Below, in pieces: positions 16,027-23,354 of a DNA stretch of 49,392 nt. This DNA comes from CAZUSO01 sp964622775 (lineage in GTDB: Bacteria > Bacteroidota > Bacteroidia > Chitinophagales > Chitinophagaceae), in NCBI GenBank assembly GCA_964622775.1, contig CAZUSO010000019.1, positions 1 to 49,392 of the forward strand, in the 5' to 3' direction. The position numbers were made by a program, and so were the translations under genes. Within the stretch, counting starts at the first letter, position 1. Each line of letters starts with the position of its first letter. The notes under the pieces are model-generated. The model saw only the letters and a program-made list of their open reading frames with translations. It was not told the origin of the DNA and did no database searches.

Positions 16027-16782
16027 TTAAAATGTTTTATTAATTATCAATTTTGTATGTTGTCCTATTCTCGCTATCTGTTTATCCTCTTGCATAAATC
16101 GCAATTGTTCAATGTCATCACATTCAACAATTGCAAACCCTTTTTTTAAGTCTGTTTGTTGTTTAGAAAGTTCAATCAAAGCCTGTGACTGCGTTTCATT
16201 AGGCTTCAATTCGAATACATCATATACTAAAACCTCGTAACATTTAAAAAAGTCACTCCACACTAAATTTTTTGAAAATCGTCTAATATGCTTATAAGAT
16301 ATTTTTTCAAAAATTTCTTTATCCAATATTCCTGTATCTAATAGCTCTTCATTAAACTCTCTATTAGGGTCAATCTCTCTTTCTTGCATACTCTCAAACC
16401 ATTTTATAACATCAAGAACATATTTTCCTTTTATCATAAAACGTAAATCAGAAATACTTTTATCATCTACCGACAACCCATTATTCTTGTTGTCAGGTTT
16501 ATAACCCCATTTATTAAAAAGAGAGTCATCTCCATATCTTTTATATGCACCGCCTACTGGTTGCAATTGATTTTCAATTCTCCGGTTCAAAACCAATAGA
16601 TATTTATTGGAATTGGGTATCTGAATTTTAAATAGATAGCTGATTGAGAACCTGATGTCCTTATTTTTAAACGATGTTAGTTTTGTTTTAAAAAAAGTTA
16701 TTAGATGTTCTCTGTTTTCCCAAGCAATTGTAGCTCCTTTAGTTAGTAGTGGTTTGAATAATGTTGTAAAAAATTCTGTCAT
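16027..16782 (-). CDS. SMODS-associated NUDIX-like (S-NUDIX) CBASS protein, probable effector/sensor
   Basis: 251 residues. The pattern LLVLNRRIENQLQPVGGAYKR (63-83) and a Nudix-box-like REFNEELLDTGI (141-152) fit the S-NUDIX domain described with SMODS/CD-NTase genes. The N-terminal 40 residues form an amphipathic helix and lack a clear membrane segment. It is the first of three tightly packed genes (2-base gap to the CD-NTase), so it most likely binds the cyclic nucleotide and acts as effector. The full glycine-led Nudix box is incomplete, so hydrolase activity is uncertain. Confidence 0.65.
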   Translation of the reverse strand: MTEFFTTLFKPLLTKGATIAWENREHLITFFKTKLTSFKNKDIRFSISYLFKIQIPNSNKYLLVLNRRIENQLQPVGGAYKRYGDDSLFNKWGYKPDNKNNGLSVDDKSISDLRFMIKGKYVLDVIKWFESMQEREIDPNREFNEELLDTGILDKEIFEKISYKHIRRFSKNLVWSDFFKCYEVLVYDVFELKPNETQSQALIELSKQQTDLKKGFAIVECDDIEQLRFMQEDKQIARIGQHTKLIINKTF

Positions 16783-16795
16783 TCAAAATAATTTA

Positions 16796-16824
16796 GATTA
16801 AAAAAATAGGGGAATCTCACCCCT
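16796..16824 (-). terminator. terminator/attenuator between the small genes and the CBASS core
   Basis: Reading on the minus strand, a GGGG/CCCC stem (16809-16812 with 16820-16823, extended by A-T) is followed by TATTTTTTT. It lies between the 50-residue gene and the S-NUDIX gene. No strong promoter fits in the remaining 20 bases, so CBASS may be expressed by partial read-through. Confidence 0.65.
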
Positions 16825-16829
16825 TTGCT

Positions 16830-16982
16830 TTACTTAATTTTTGATAAGTTAAAGAATGCTATAGAAAGAAGCACTATAAAAACACCAGCAGTAATCAATT
16901 TACCATTGTTACCGATAGCGTTAATACACGCATCTTTAAAACATAGACTAACATTATCTTTATCTTTGTATAGATAATTCAT
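16830..16982 (-). CDS. 50-residue single-pass membrane protein
   Basis: A short ORF beginning MNYLYKDKDN, with a polar N-terminal 28 residues containing two cysteines, one membrane segment (about 29-44, LITAGVFIVLLSIAFF) and a basic end. It is followed directly by a terminator. Function is unknown. It is in line with the CBASS genes and downstream of the 56-residue gene. Coding status rests on the clean start, the membrane segment and the terminator placement. Confidence 0.5.
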   Translation of the reverse strand: MNYLYKDKDNVSLCFKDACINAIGNNGKLITAGVFIVLLSIAFFNLSKIK

Positions 16983-17063
16983 AATCAATTAGTTTAAATA
17001 TTATATACTTATACTCAACTTCTCGACAAGAGTATTTTGACGAACACATTTAAAGCTGCATTT

Positions 17064-17234
17064 CTACTTTTCTTTCCTAACACCTTTGAATTTACCTCCC
17101 GATGTTTTTACATCCATAAATTTTCCTGTGTCGGCATTTCTTTTAGTCCATAAACCTGTTTTGGGGTTGTGAACTTGGGAACGGTCTCTTACCGCCCCTT
17201 TTCTTGAATTGTCTTTTGGGGGATTTGTTGCCAT
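17064..17234 (-). CDS. 56-residue basic conserved small protein
   Basis: It begins MATNPPKDNSRKGAVRDRSQ and continues with VHNPKTGLWTKRNADTGKF and a Lys-rich end (KGVRKEK). From memory this type of small basic protein is widespread as an uncharacterised family, which supports coding status. It has no membrane segment. A perfect TTG-N20-TATCTTTG promoter faces it (17273-17303), divergent from the XRE/peptidase pair. It may be the first gene of the transcript leading into CBASS. Confidence 0.7.
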   Translation of the reverse strand: MATNPPKDNSRKGAVRDRSQVHNPKTGLWTKRNADTGKFMDVKTSGGKFKGVRKEK

Positions 17235-17272
17235 GATTATTTTAATGTTTATTGTGCTAACATTTTAAGACA

Positions 17273-17303
17273 CAAAGATAAACATAATGGTTGGGTGAAA
17301 CAA
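17273..17303 (-). promoter_or_regulatory. minus-strand promoter (towards CBASS)
   Basis: Read on the minus strand, TTG (17301-17303), 20 bases, TATCTTTG (17273-17280). This is a consensus Bacteroidota promoter 39 bases before the ATG at 17234. Confidence 0.7.
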
Positions 17304-17331
17304 AAAAAATGTTTAAAATCTTATAAAATCG

Positions 17332-17362
17332 TTGACAGTCTGATAAACATCACATATCTTTG
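17332..17362 (+). promoter_or_regulatory. plus-strand promoter of the XRE/metallopeptidase pair
   Basis: TTG at 17332-17334, 20 bases, TATCTTTG at 17355-17362. The start site would be near 17369, which rules out the earlier possible start at 17360 and supports ATG 17396. A GATAAACAT word occurs next to both divergent promoters (about 17277 and 17342), a candidate regulator site. Confidence 0.7.
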
Positions 17363-17395
17363 TTTCAAGATTTACTATTAATAAGTAATATTTGT

Positions 17396-17725
17396 ATGAA
17401 TGACTTTAAGGATTCCCTATATAAACTGATTGGAAATCAAATCAAATCTCGCAGAGAGGAACTGAGAATGAATCAGGCTGATTTATCTGCTAAGCTTAAC
17501 ATCAGTAGGTCGTCTATTTCAAATATTGAAGTAGGTAGGCATCAAGTTCCCCTTTTTACACTTTATGAGATTGCTAAAGAACTAAAAATGGACGTTAAAA
17601 ATCTCATACCATCTCTTGAAGAAGTTACAGTATTCGCAACTAAAGATTTTAAAGATTACAGCACATATCTAAGTACAACAGATTTAGATTCTGATAAAAT
17701 AAATAAATACATTTCAAATATTTAG
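17396..17725 (+). CDS. XRE-family repressor (CapH-like)
   Basis: 109 residues from ATG 17396. The Cro/C1 HTH lies at residues 8-62 (IKSRREELRMNQADLSAKLN, then SRSSISNIEVGRHQVP). It is followed by a 45-residue C-terminal region that could dimerise or be cleaved. The ImmA/IrrE-type peptidase begins 3 bases after its stop. It is divergent from the CBASS transcript. In characterised CBASS loci a CapH repressor is cleaved by the CapP metallopeptidase after DNA damage. The arrangement here fits that model but is inferred from domain pairing. Confidence 0.8.
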   Translation: MNDFKDSLYKLIGNQIKSRREELRMNQADLSAKLNISRSSISNIEVGRHQVPLFTLYEIAKELKMDVKNLIPSLEEVTVFATKDFKDYSTYLSTTDLDSDKINKYISNI

Positions 17726-17728
17726 GTT

Positions 17729-18253
17729 ATGATAAACGAACGAATTGAAAATATTACAGACAATATTTTACACAAATTAAATATCAAAACGCCTAAAGGA
17801 ATACAATTAGAAAAGATAGCAAAATATTTAGGTGTTGATATAAAAGGGGAAGATTTAGATTTTGATGTATCAGGATTATTCGTAATGAAAAATGATAAAT
17901 CATACATTAGATACAACAACACAGAATCGGAACATAGACAAAGATTTACAATTGCTCATGAACTTGGGCATTTTATGTTGCACAAGGAGGATAAACCATT
18001 GTTTGTTGATAAGAATGAGAAAATATTATATAGAAATTTTGATTCAAGTACAGGGGAAATAAAAAAAGAAAGAGAAGCAAATGCTTTTGCAGCAGCTCTA
18101 TTAATGCCTCGATTCTTATTGAAACAAGCAATTTCTAATACTCCTGATAACACCGAAAATGTTATCAGCTACTTAGCGGAACAATTTAATGTAAGCGAAC
18201 AAGCAATGTCATTTAGACTATCAAACATCGGATATTTATCCAATAATTATTAA
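17729..18253 (+). CDS. ImmA/IrrE-type zinc metallopeptidase (CapP-like)
   Basis: 174 residues. HELGH at 77-81 (FTIAHELGHFMLH) gives the HExxH zinc site. The third ligand is the Glu near residue 116 in EREANAFAAALLMP. The C-terminal 40 residues are a short helical domain (YLAEQFNVSEQAMSFRL) typical of the family. The start ATG lies 3 bases after the XRE stop. It is the expected protease for the upstream repressor, so it would relieve repression of the CBASS operon. A phage-type ImmA/ImmR control of element excision is the main alternative. Confidence 0.85.
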   Translation: MINERIENITDNILHKLNIKTPKGIQLEKIAKYLGVDIKGEDLDFDVSGLFVMKNDKSYIRYNNTESEHRQRFTIAHELGHFMLHKEDKPLFVDKNEKILYRNFDSSTGEIKKEREANAFAAALLMPRFLLKQAISNTPDNTENVISYLAEQFNVSEQAMSFRLSNIGYLSNNY

Positions 18254-18277
18254 TTTAATTACGCAAGTATATAATTG

Positions 18278-18318
18278 TGCCCCAAAGTAGCCTAAAACTA
18301 CAATGGGGCATATTTTTA
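18278..18318 (+). terminator. terminator after the repressor/peptidase pair
   Basis: A TGCCCCA/TGGGGCA stem (18278-18284 and 18304-18310), followed by TATTTTTAT. It starts 25 bases after the peptidase stop. Its loop contains AAGTAGCCTAAAA, a word also found in the repeats at 22326 and 23032. Confidence 0.7.
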
Positions 18319-18384
18319 TGCAATGTTACACCAACTGTTACCCTACATTCAATTACTTTTCATCTAAATTGAAGAAATTATCTC

Positions 18385-19626
18385 TTAATGCTGTATAAAG
18401 TCCAACCCTTTTGGATAGAGTAACTGGTGTTTATAGTTATTAGAGAATACAACTCTGCTTTGCTTATCTACTTTTAAGTCTATACTCTTCAATACACCTA
18501 CAAAATGACAGCTATAATCTTCATTCAGCGATACGAAAACGAGCAAATCAAACTTATGCGGTTTAATGCCAAATAAATGTGGCATCCCTTTTTGATGGTA
18601 GCGGGTCTTAACTTCAATACGCACCTCTGGATTAACTATATTCCATTCTTTTGCTACTTCTGGTTTAAGTGTTCCAGACATATCACATTCATCATTAGAG
18701 TTGTTAGAAATCAATATCTCCTCATTTACAAAAAGATGTTTGAGATTCAGCTTTGCTAAGTATTCTCCATAATCCCCAATGAACTTCTTGGAGCTAAAAT
18801 GATGAAACCCTTTCGCTTTTAATGTTTCTTCCAGCTTTTTATCTATTCCTCTCTTTTGACTTAATAGTTGTGTAAGGTCTGTATCAGATACAAACGGTTT
18901 TGTAGTTACAGAGGAGTGAACAGGGATGCCTTGTATGTATTCTTTTAGTTCCTGATGATTGTTGAATATAGCTCCGTCATTAAATGGTATTCTATCCATA
19001 TTTTGAGGACTTAATACCTGCCCATTTTCTATACTATCAGCATAAGACAGCGTATTGCGAAACTTTCTATTACCTCTATGTTTAAGTATGACCGCATTTA
19101 CACCTATTACAGCAATCTGCAAGCCTGTTGCTTCGCTTTCATAAAAATCATCCTGATTTAACCGCATTCTTACTTCTGCATTATTTAACTTGCTTTCAGG
19201 ACAAAATCCGTCCCATAATACTGCACCATTTTGGTTTTTCTGAATTGCTCCATCATATTTTTTTATGATAGCTAAAATTTCATCTTCTGTTATTTCGAAT
19301 ACTTGCGCAGTAAGCTTCCTTGCTTCTGCTCCGCCACCTAATGTTTTAAAATAGTCGTATTTCTCCCATTCAAGAAAATCACTATCGTGTTCTTCATCAA
19401 AGATGTGCCCTCCATCTCCTTTAGTCGCTGTTTTATCATGTCCAGATGGAAAATACTGTTGCTTTAATTTGGGAAATTGTTCTAAATCTTCTGATTTCAA
19501 TCCTGCCATAGACAATGCTTCATTAGGAGTATATCCAATGTTTATATAATCTTTCAGCGTTGCCATTCTGCTATGCAGGTCAGCATTTTTATTATTGAGT
19601 AAATCATCGTGAAAGTCAAATTCCAT
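18385..19626 (-). CDS. PD-(D/E)XK-like nuclease-domain protein
   Basis: 413 residues from ATG 19624-19626; the upstream extension is Cys/Ile-rich and unlikely. The N-terminal half is acidic and helical (NIGYTPNEALSMAGL, then an acidic HIFDEEHDSD stretch) without a known domain. The C-terminal 130 residues hold a restriction-like pattern: GDYGEYLAKL, an Asp in DECDMSG, and VRIEVKTRYH (E-x-K), which together suit a PD-(D/E)XK fold. It is divergent from 19790, 163 bases apart. I infer a DNA-cleaving defence protein; the family is not recognised. Confidence 0.6.
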   Translation of the reverse strand: MEFDFHDDLLNNKNADLHSRMATLKDYINIGYTPNEALSMAGLKSEDLEQFPKLKQQYFPSGHDKTATKGDGGHIFDEEHDSDFLEWEKYDYFKTLGGGAEARKLTAQVFEITEDEILAIIKKYDGAIQKNQNGAVLWDGFCPESKLNNAEVRMRLNQDDFYESEATGLQIAVIGVNAVILKHRGNRKFRNTLSYADSIENGQVLSPQNMDRIPFNDGAIFNNHQELKEYIQGIPVHSSVTTKPFVSDTDLTQLLSQKRGIDKKLEETLKAKGFHHFSSKKFIGDYGEYLAKLNLKHLFVNEEILISNNSNDECDMSGTLKPEVAKEWNIVNPEVRIEVKTRYHQKGMPHLFGIKPHKFDLLVFVSLNEDYSCHFVGVLKSIDLKVDKQSRVVFSNNYKHQLLYPKGLDFIQH

Positions 19627-19789
19627 AAAAAAGTGATTAGAAAAGTGAATACAATTGCAAGCAGATGTGATGTATGCTTTTACCCCAAAGATGGAAAGGA
19701 TTAACATGATTTTCGGGTACAATCGGGTACAGTTATCTGAACAGCAAAAAGCAATGATATATTCGTGATATTTTAATCAGGTAAATGCG

Positions 19790-21010
19790 ATGCAAAAAGA
19801 AAAAGCACAATTAAGAAAACAGGTAGAAAAAGTTTTCGGACAAAGAATTATTGACAAATACTCCAGTCAGCAATTATCAGGCAGAATATTGGAAACAACC
19901 CAACAGTCATTGGGGTATCAGACTATACGCCGTTTCTGGGGATTAGCTAAGTGCAATGATATTTCCATACAAAGCAAGAACATACTTTGCAGGTATATAG
20001 GGTATAATGATTGGGGTGATTTTCTGAATGCTTTGGAGAATGATATTATCAATGAACCTGCATTTAACTGGTCATTGATAAAACCTTTTTATTTTCCTGA
20101 TAAAAAGGTAGAGAAATTAGATGATGCTCACTACTGGTATGAAAAGATGGGCAGGAGTTTTGCTTCATTTATTTTAACTAATGAAGCAGTATTCAAACAG
20201 TTTTCATCAGAAATGCATCGTAGTGAAATAGCAATGAAGTATGTGATTTCTTTTCATCCTATGTATGATAACTTAGGTAAGGACTGGTATTTTAGAGGAT
20301 TGCGCTTATTCTTGCGTCATACCAATGTTTCACACTATAAAGTGTTTGGAAATGCAGTAGAGGGAATGAGATGCATACTTACTGGAAAGATAAAAGATTT
20401 GAAACGCTACTTGTCTATTATTGATAATGTACTTCCCGAAATGCGCAAAGAGTATGGCGTAATCTGGCCATTGGAAGCAAGGGTATTGGGATTAAAAATG
20501 ACATACGCTAAGTCTCAAAATAATGATGATGTTGTTTCAGAACTGAAAAGAAATGCTTTTGACCTATTGGAACAGCATCAAAACAAACGCTTTGAAATAG
20601 ATAATTATGAAATCTTTGTTTTTATCCTCTGTGATTTTCTGAATCTATTTGGAATGGCTGATATAGCTTATGAGCTACAACAGAAATATCCTTTGCAGTT
20701 CACACAAAATGTAGCCTGGAAAGACGGATATAGTACTGCTGCTATCATTGTAAGAGCAATGACTTTATTTTTTAATGATAAAAAAGAGAAAGCTACATCA
20801 TTGATTGATGATGTTGATTTGGATGTGCTCAATTTTGATTTCAAGAAGTACTTTTCTATTCAGTATTATTTTTTGCGGATTGGTTTTTCTGTTAGTGCTA
20901 AGCAAAGAGCAAAGCTCAGTAAGCAAGTGGAGGAGTTGATTAATGAAATAGGGTTAAGAAATCTGAAACTACAATATGATAGTTTTCATAAGAGAAATAT
21001 TATTATTTAG
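19790..21010 (+). CDS. hypothetical protein with HTH-like N-terminus
   Basis: 406 residues. Residues 25-85 follow a pattern common at the N-terminus of Bacteroidota proteins (QSLGYQTIRRFWGLA, then RYIGYNDWGDFLNAL), which looks like a small DNA-binding domain. The rest is helical with aromatic repeats and may be TPR-like. No catalytic motif was seen. It is divergent from the PD-(D/E)XK-like gene and followed after 38 bases by 21049 in the same direction, so it may regulate or sense for this module. Confidence 0.6.
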   Translation: MQKEKAQLRKQVEKVFGQRIIDKYSSQQLSGRILETTQQSLGYQTIRRFWGLAKCNDISIQSKNILCRYIGYNDWGDFLNALENDIINEPAFNWSLIKPFYFPDKKVEKLDDAHYWYEKMGRSFASFILTNEAVFKQFSSEMHRSEIAMKYVISFHPMYDNLGKDWYFRGLRLFLRHTNVSHYKVFGNAVEGMRCILTGKIKDLKRYLSIIDNVLPEMRKEYGVIWPLEARVLGLKMTYAKSQNNDDVVSELKRNAFDLLEQHQNKRFEIDNYEIFVFILCDFLNLFGMADIAYELQQKYPLQFTQNVAWKDGYSTAAIIVRAMTLFFNDKKEKATSLIDDVDLDVLNFDFKKYFSIQYYFLRIGFSVSAKQRAKLSKQVEELINEIGLRNLKLQYDSFHKRNIII

Positions 21011-21048
21011 CACTAAATTAGCTGTGCATAATTAATTTAATTCTTATT

Positions 21049-21756
21049 ATGAATTATCAGGACTTCTTAACTGCTCGTAAATTCATTGAAGAAAAAGCGA
21101 TGGGATTAATGAGGCATGAGAAAAAAGGCTATGCGAAAGCTGGTTTCCCACCTCAGAACTATACAGTTTATAATATTAAAGAAAGATACTTCTATGCTGT
21201 AGGGACAAATATTTTTAGAGGTATAATTTATGACGGTGTATTACTTGAAGCTATAAAACAATTTCCACTAAACTTTGGAACAGGTAATGCAATAAGCGTT
21301 ATTCATGCCATAAATAAGATAGAACCTTTATACGGACGAACAAAAAATATAATTAGAATATTACAAAATGAAAATTTTTGTTACATTATTGAGAATGATA
21401 AGGGTAAAATTCCAGATAAGATTTTGAGATTAGATTTATTTCGACATTTGAAACCAGTAAAACACAAGAAGAGAAAATATGAATTTGTGGGAGGAATTTT
21501 TCATGCGCTGAAACATTTTAGTTATCAAGGAGCACCGTTATCAACGGGAAAAGACAATAATAACTTGGTTAATCCAAGTCAGATTATTGAATTAGCAATT
21601 AGGGCATTCTACTTTGAGAAAGGAGAATTTATTGACAACTTAACATATATAAGTCACATAAATTTAGATGAAGGTTATAAGATGAAATTTGTCTTCTATC
21701 ATGAACCAAATACACAAGTTTTTTTTATCAAAACAATTTATAAAACAGCTAAGTAA
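21049..21756 (+). CDS. hypothetical protein
   Basis: A 235-residue soluble, Lys-rich mixed alpha/beta protein. Visible features are KKGYAKAGFPPQNYTVYN near residue 25 and a long basic stretch (LKPVKHKKRKYEF, about 140). I do not recognise a family. It is 7 bases upstream of the GIY-YIG gene and 38 bases after 19790, so it is the middle gene of a likely three-gene operon. Confidence 0.6.
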   Translation: MNYQDFLTARKFIEEKAMGLMRHEKKGYAKAGFPPQNYTVYNIKERYFYAVGTNIFRGIIYDGVLLEAIKQFPLNFGTGNAISVIHAINKIEPLYGRTKNIIRILQNENFCYIIENDKGKIPDKILRLDLFRHLKPVKHKKRKYEFVGGIFHALKHFSYQGAPLSTGKDNNNLVNPSQIIELAIRAFYFEKGEFIDNLTYISHINLDEGYKMKFVFYHEPNTQVFFIKTIYKTAK

Positions 21757-21763
21757 AAAGAAT

Positions 21764-22213
21764 ATGGAAATTGAACACTACCTATCGAATTTAAAAAATG
21801 CACTTTTTAACCAAAACAATTGGAAAGAAATATCTCTAACAAGACAATGGGCTTCTCAATTTCCCTCGCAAGCTGGTGTTTATGCTTTAAAAGAAAAAGA
21901 TGAGATAATATATGTCGGTGAAACAGGCAATATCAGAGGAAGGATGTATGATTTACTTGACAGCAGAAATCATAGTATCCGCAGAACTATAGGGAAAGTT
22001 TTATTTTCAGATAAAGTTGGATTTGTTCAAGCTACAACAAAGCAGAAATTTCCAGACCAATTTGAAAGAATGGTAAATGACCATATCTCTAACAATTTAA
22101 AAATAGCATTCTTAGTTGTCGAATTAGGAAGAAAGGAATTAGAAGAACTTATTGAAAGAGATATTAAAATTGAAATAAAGCTTAACAAAAGGGGGAAACG
22201 TAAAGTTAGATAA
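21764..22213 (+). CDS. GIY-YIG domain protein
   Basis: 149 residues from ATG 21764; the frame extends upstream, but the N-terminus then overlaps the previous gene without need. The GIY-YIG pattern lies at about 37-62 (AGVYALKEKDEIIYVGETGN then RGRMYDL), with an Arg shortly after and a Glu near residue 103 (FERMVNDH) in the expected metal-binding position. These proteins are DNA nucleases in repair, homing and restriction. It is the last gene of the set starting at 19790. Confidence 0.75.
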   Translation: MEIEHYLSNLKNALFNQNNWKEISLTRQWASQFPSQAGVYALKEKDEIIYVGETGNIRGRMYDLLDSRNHSIRRTIGKVLFSDKVGFVQATTKQKFPDQFERMVNDHISNNLKIAFLVVELGRKELEELIERDIKIEIKLNKRGKRKVR

Positions 22214-22325
22214 CTAAAAAATACGATACTCTCTACAAAGATTTCACTTGTTATACTTTTTGCTCATCCCGGACATTTTTTTACTACAGATGATAATGTG
22301 TCGTCTCTGCAAATAAAATAGCTAC

Positions 22326-22356
22326 AAGTAGCCTGAAATGCGGTTTCTGTTGATTA
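22326..22356 (+). repeat. AAGTAGC... dispersed repeat, copy 1
   Basis: AAGTAGCCTGAAATGCGG followed by TTTCTGTTGATT. It is matched at 23032-23061 with a few substitutions, and a fragment (AAGTAGCCTAAAA) occurs at about 18285. The copies flank the SymE-like gene. The 330 bases 22214-22544 contain no convincing gene. Confidence 0.55.
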
Positions 22357-22544
22357 TGACATACAGGAATGGTGTTGCCTTTAGTGAATATTATTAAATA
22401 TAATTCTGATAACTCACCAAAGGAGTTAAGAAGATTAAAAGGGTCTTTAGCAGAAAATAACGGTCATTTACTTTTGTGAAAAGGGGGAAAAGAAGATAGA
22501 AAAAATTAGAAAACAGATAATGGCAAATTGCAAATCTCCCTATA

Positions 22545-22760
22545 TTAAGTTTTATCATGTATTTCTTTTGATTGAGTAATTTTCCTGATAATAAGCATTT
22601 TTCTTTTTACTATTATCTCAATAGCATCTCCCGGGCTAAAGCCCGCATCACTAAGCCAGATTCCATTGAGATTCAACCAGGGAACATAGAACCATCCACT
22701 TTCTCTCCTTCTGAAACGTGCATGTATAATAGCTTTCCGTATGTTTTTCTGTTCTTTCAT
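22545..22760 (-). CDS. SymE-like toxin (AbrB-fold)
   Basis: 71 residues from ATG 22758-22760; a TTG 9 bases upstream is the alternative. The C-terminal half follows the SymE pattern: PWLNLNGIWLSDAGFSPGD, then alternating IEIIVKRKMLIIRKI. SymE is a toxin controlled in E. coli by an antisense RNA encoded opposite the gene. No antitoxin protein gene is adjacent, so a similar antisense RNA on the plus strand is possible, but no promoter for it was identified. It stands alone in more than 1 kb of otherwise gene-free DNA. Confidence 0.7.
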   Translation of the reverse strand: MKEQKNIRKAIIHARFRRRESGWFYVPWLNLNGIWLSDAGFSPGDAIEIIVKRKMLIIRKITQSKEIHDKT

Positions 22761-22769
22761 AACAAACAA

Positions 22770-23354
22770 CCAAGAAGTGGCTAAAGTAATGGAACAGGGT
22801 TTTCAGAGAAAAATTATTACTCCTGCTTTTCAGGGGGATTCCTCCACAATTTAGTATTGGTGCGCTATGACCCTATTGTAACAGTTTCCAGATAGCGGTT
22901 TCAAGCACTTTTATCCTTGCCAATGGAAAGCCAATACCTATAGAGAGCAAAAAAAAAGCATTTCAGGCTATTTCTATAGCATCAAATTGCTACAATGATA
23001 TTTCTATCGTGAATCTGATTTTGTGTCCCCTAAGTAGCTTAAAATACGGTTTCTGCTGATTGCAGCATATTATGAGTAGGCAGATTGGAATGTAATGGGT
23101 GTAATAGTAAACTTCAAAATTCAACTGTCACAATTCCCATTCGATGTGTGAAATAGCTCAAAGCTAATGTAGATAATAATTTCAAAAGATTTTCAGCTCT
23201 GCCAATCGTGTGCCAACCGCTATCCATACGTTAGACAATCATTATCCAATTGCTGATAAAAAGAGCTTTGAAGAAAAAAATCACTATCAAAGCTATTCGG
23301 TTGTACTGCGGTTGTCTTTCAATTGGAGCGCATTTGGATAGCGTATGTATGCTA
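22770..23354. other. gene-free region with degenerate repeats
   Basis: No coding frame is convincing here. It holds the second AAGTAGC repeat (23032-23061) and several loosely similar stretches built on CCAAT and GCTATCC words. It could be a decayed gene or the antisense/regulatory region of the SymE-like toxin. I see nothing more definite. Confidence 0.4.
23032..23061 (+). repeat. AAGTAGC... dispersed repeat, copy 2
   Basis: AAGTAGCTTAAAATACGG followed by TTTCTGCTGATT. It aligns with 22326-22356 over its whole length in the same orientation. Confidence 0.55.

Noticed and set aside
17360..17395. Upstream start (MFQDLLL...) for the XRE repressor
   Set aside because: It lies inside the -7 box of the promoter and before the predicted transcription start; ATG 17396 was chosen.
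22572..22784. 70-codon plus-strand ORF opposite the SymE-like gene
   Set aside because: It is the shadow of the toxin gene; Pro/Ser-rich without a domain. An antisense RNA is more likely than a protein.
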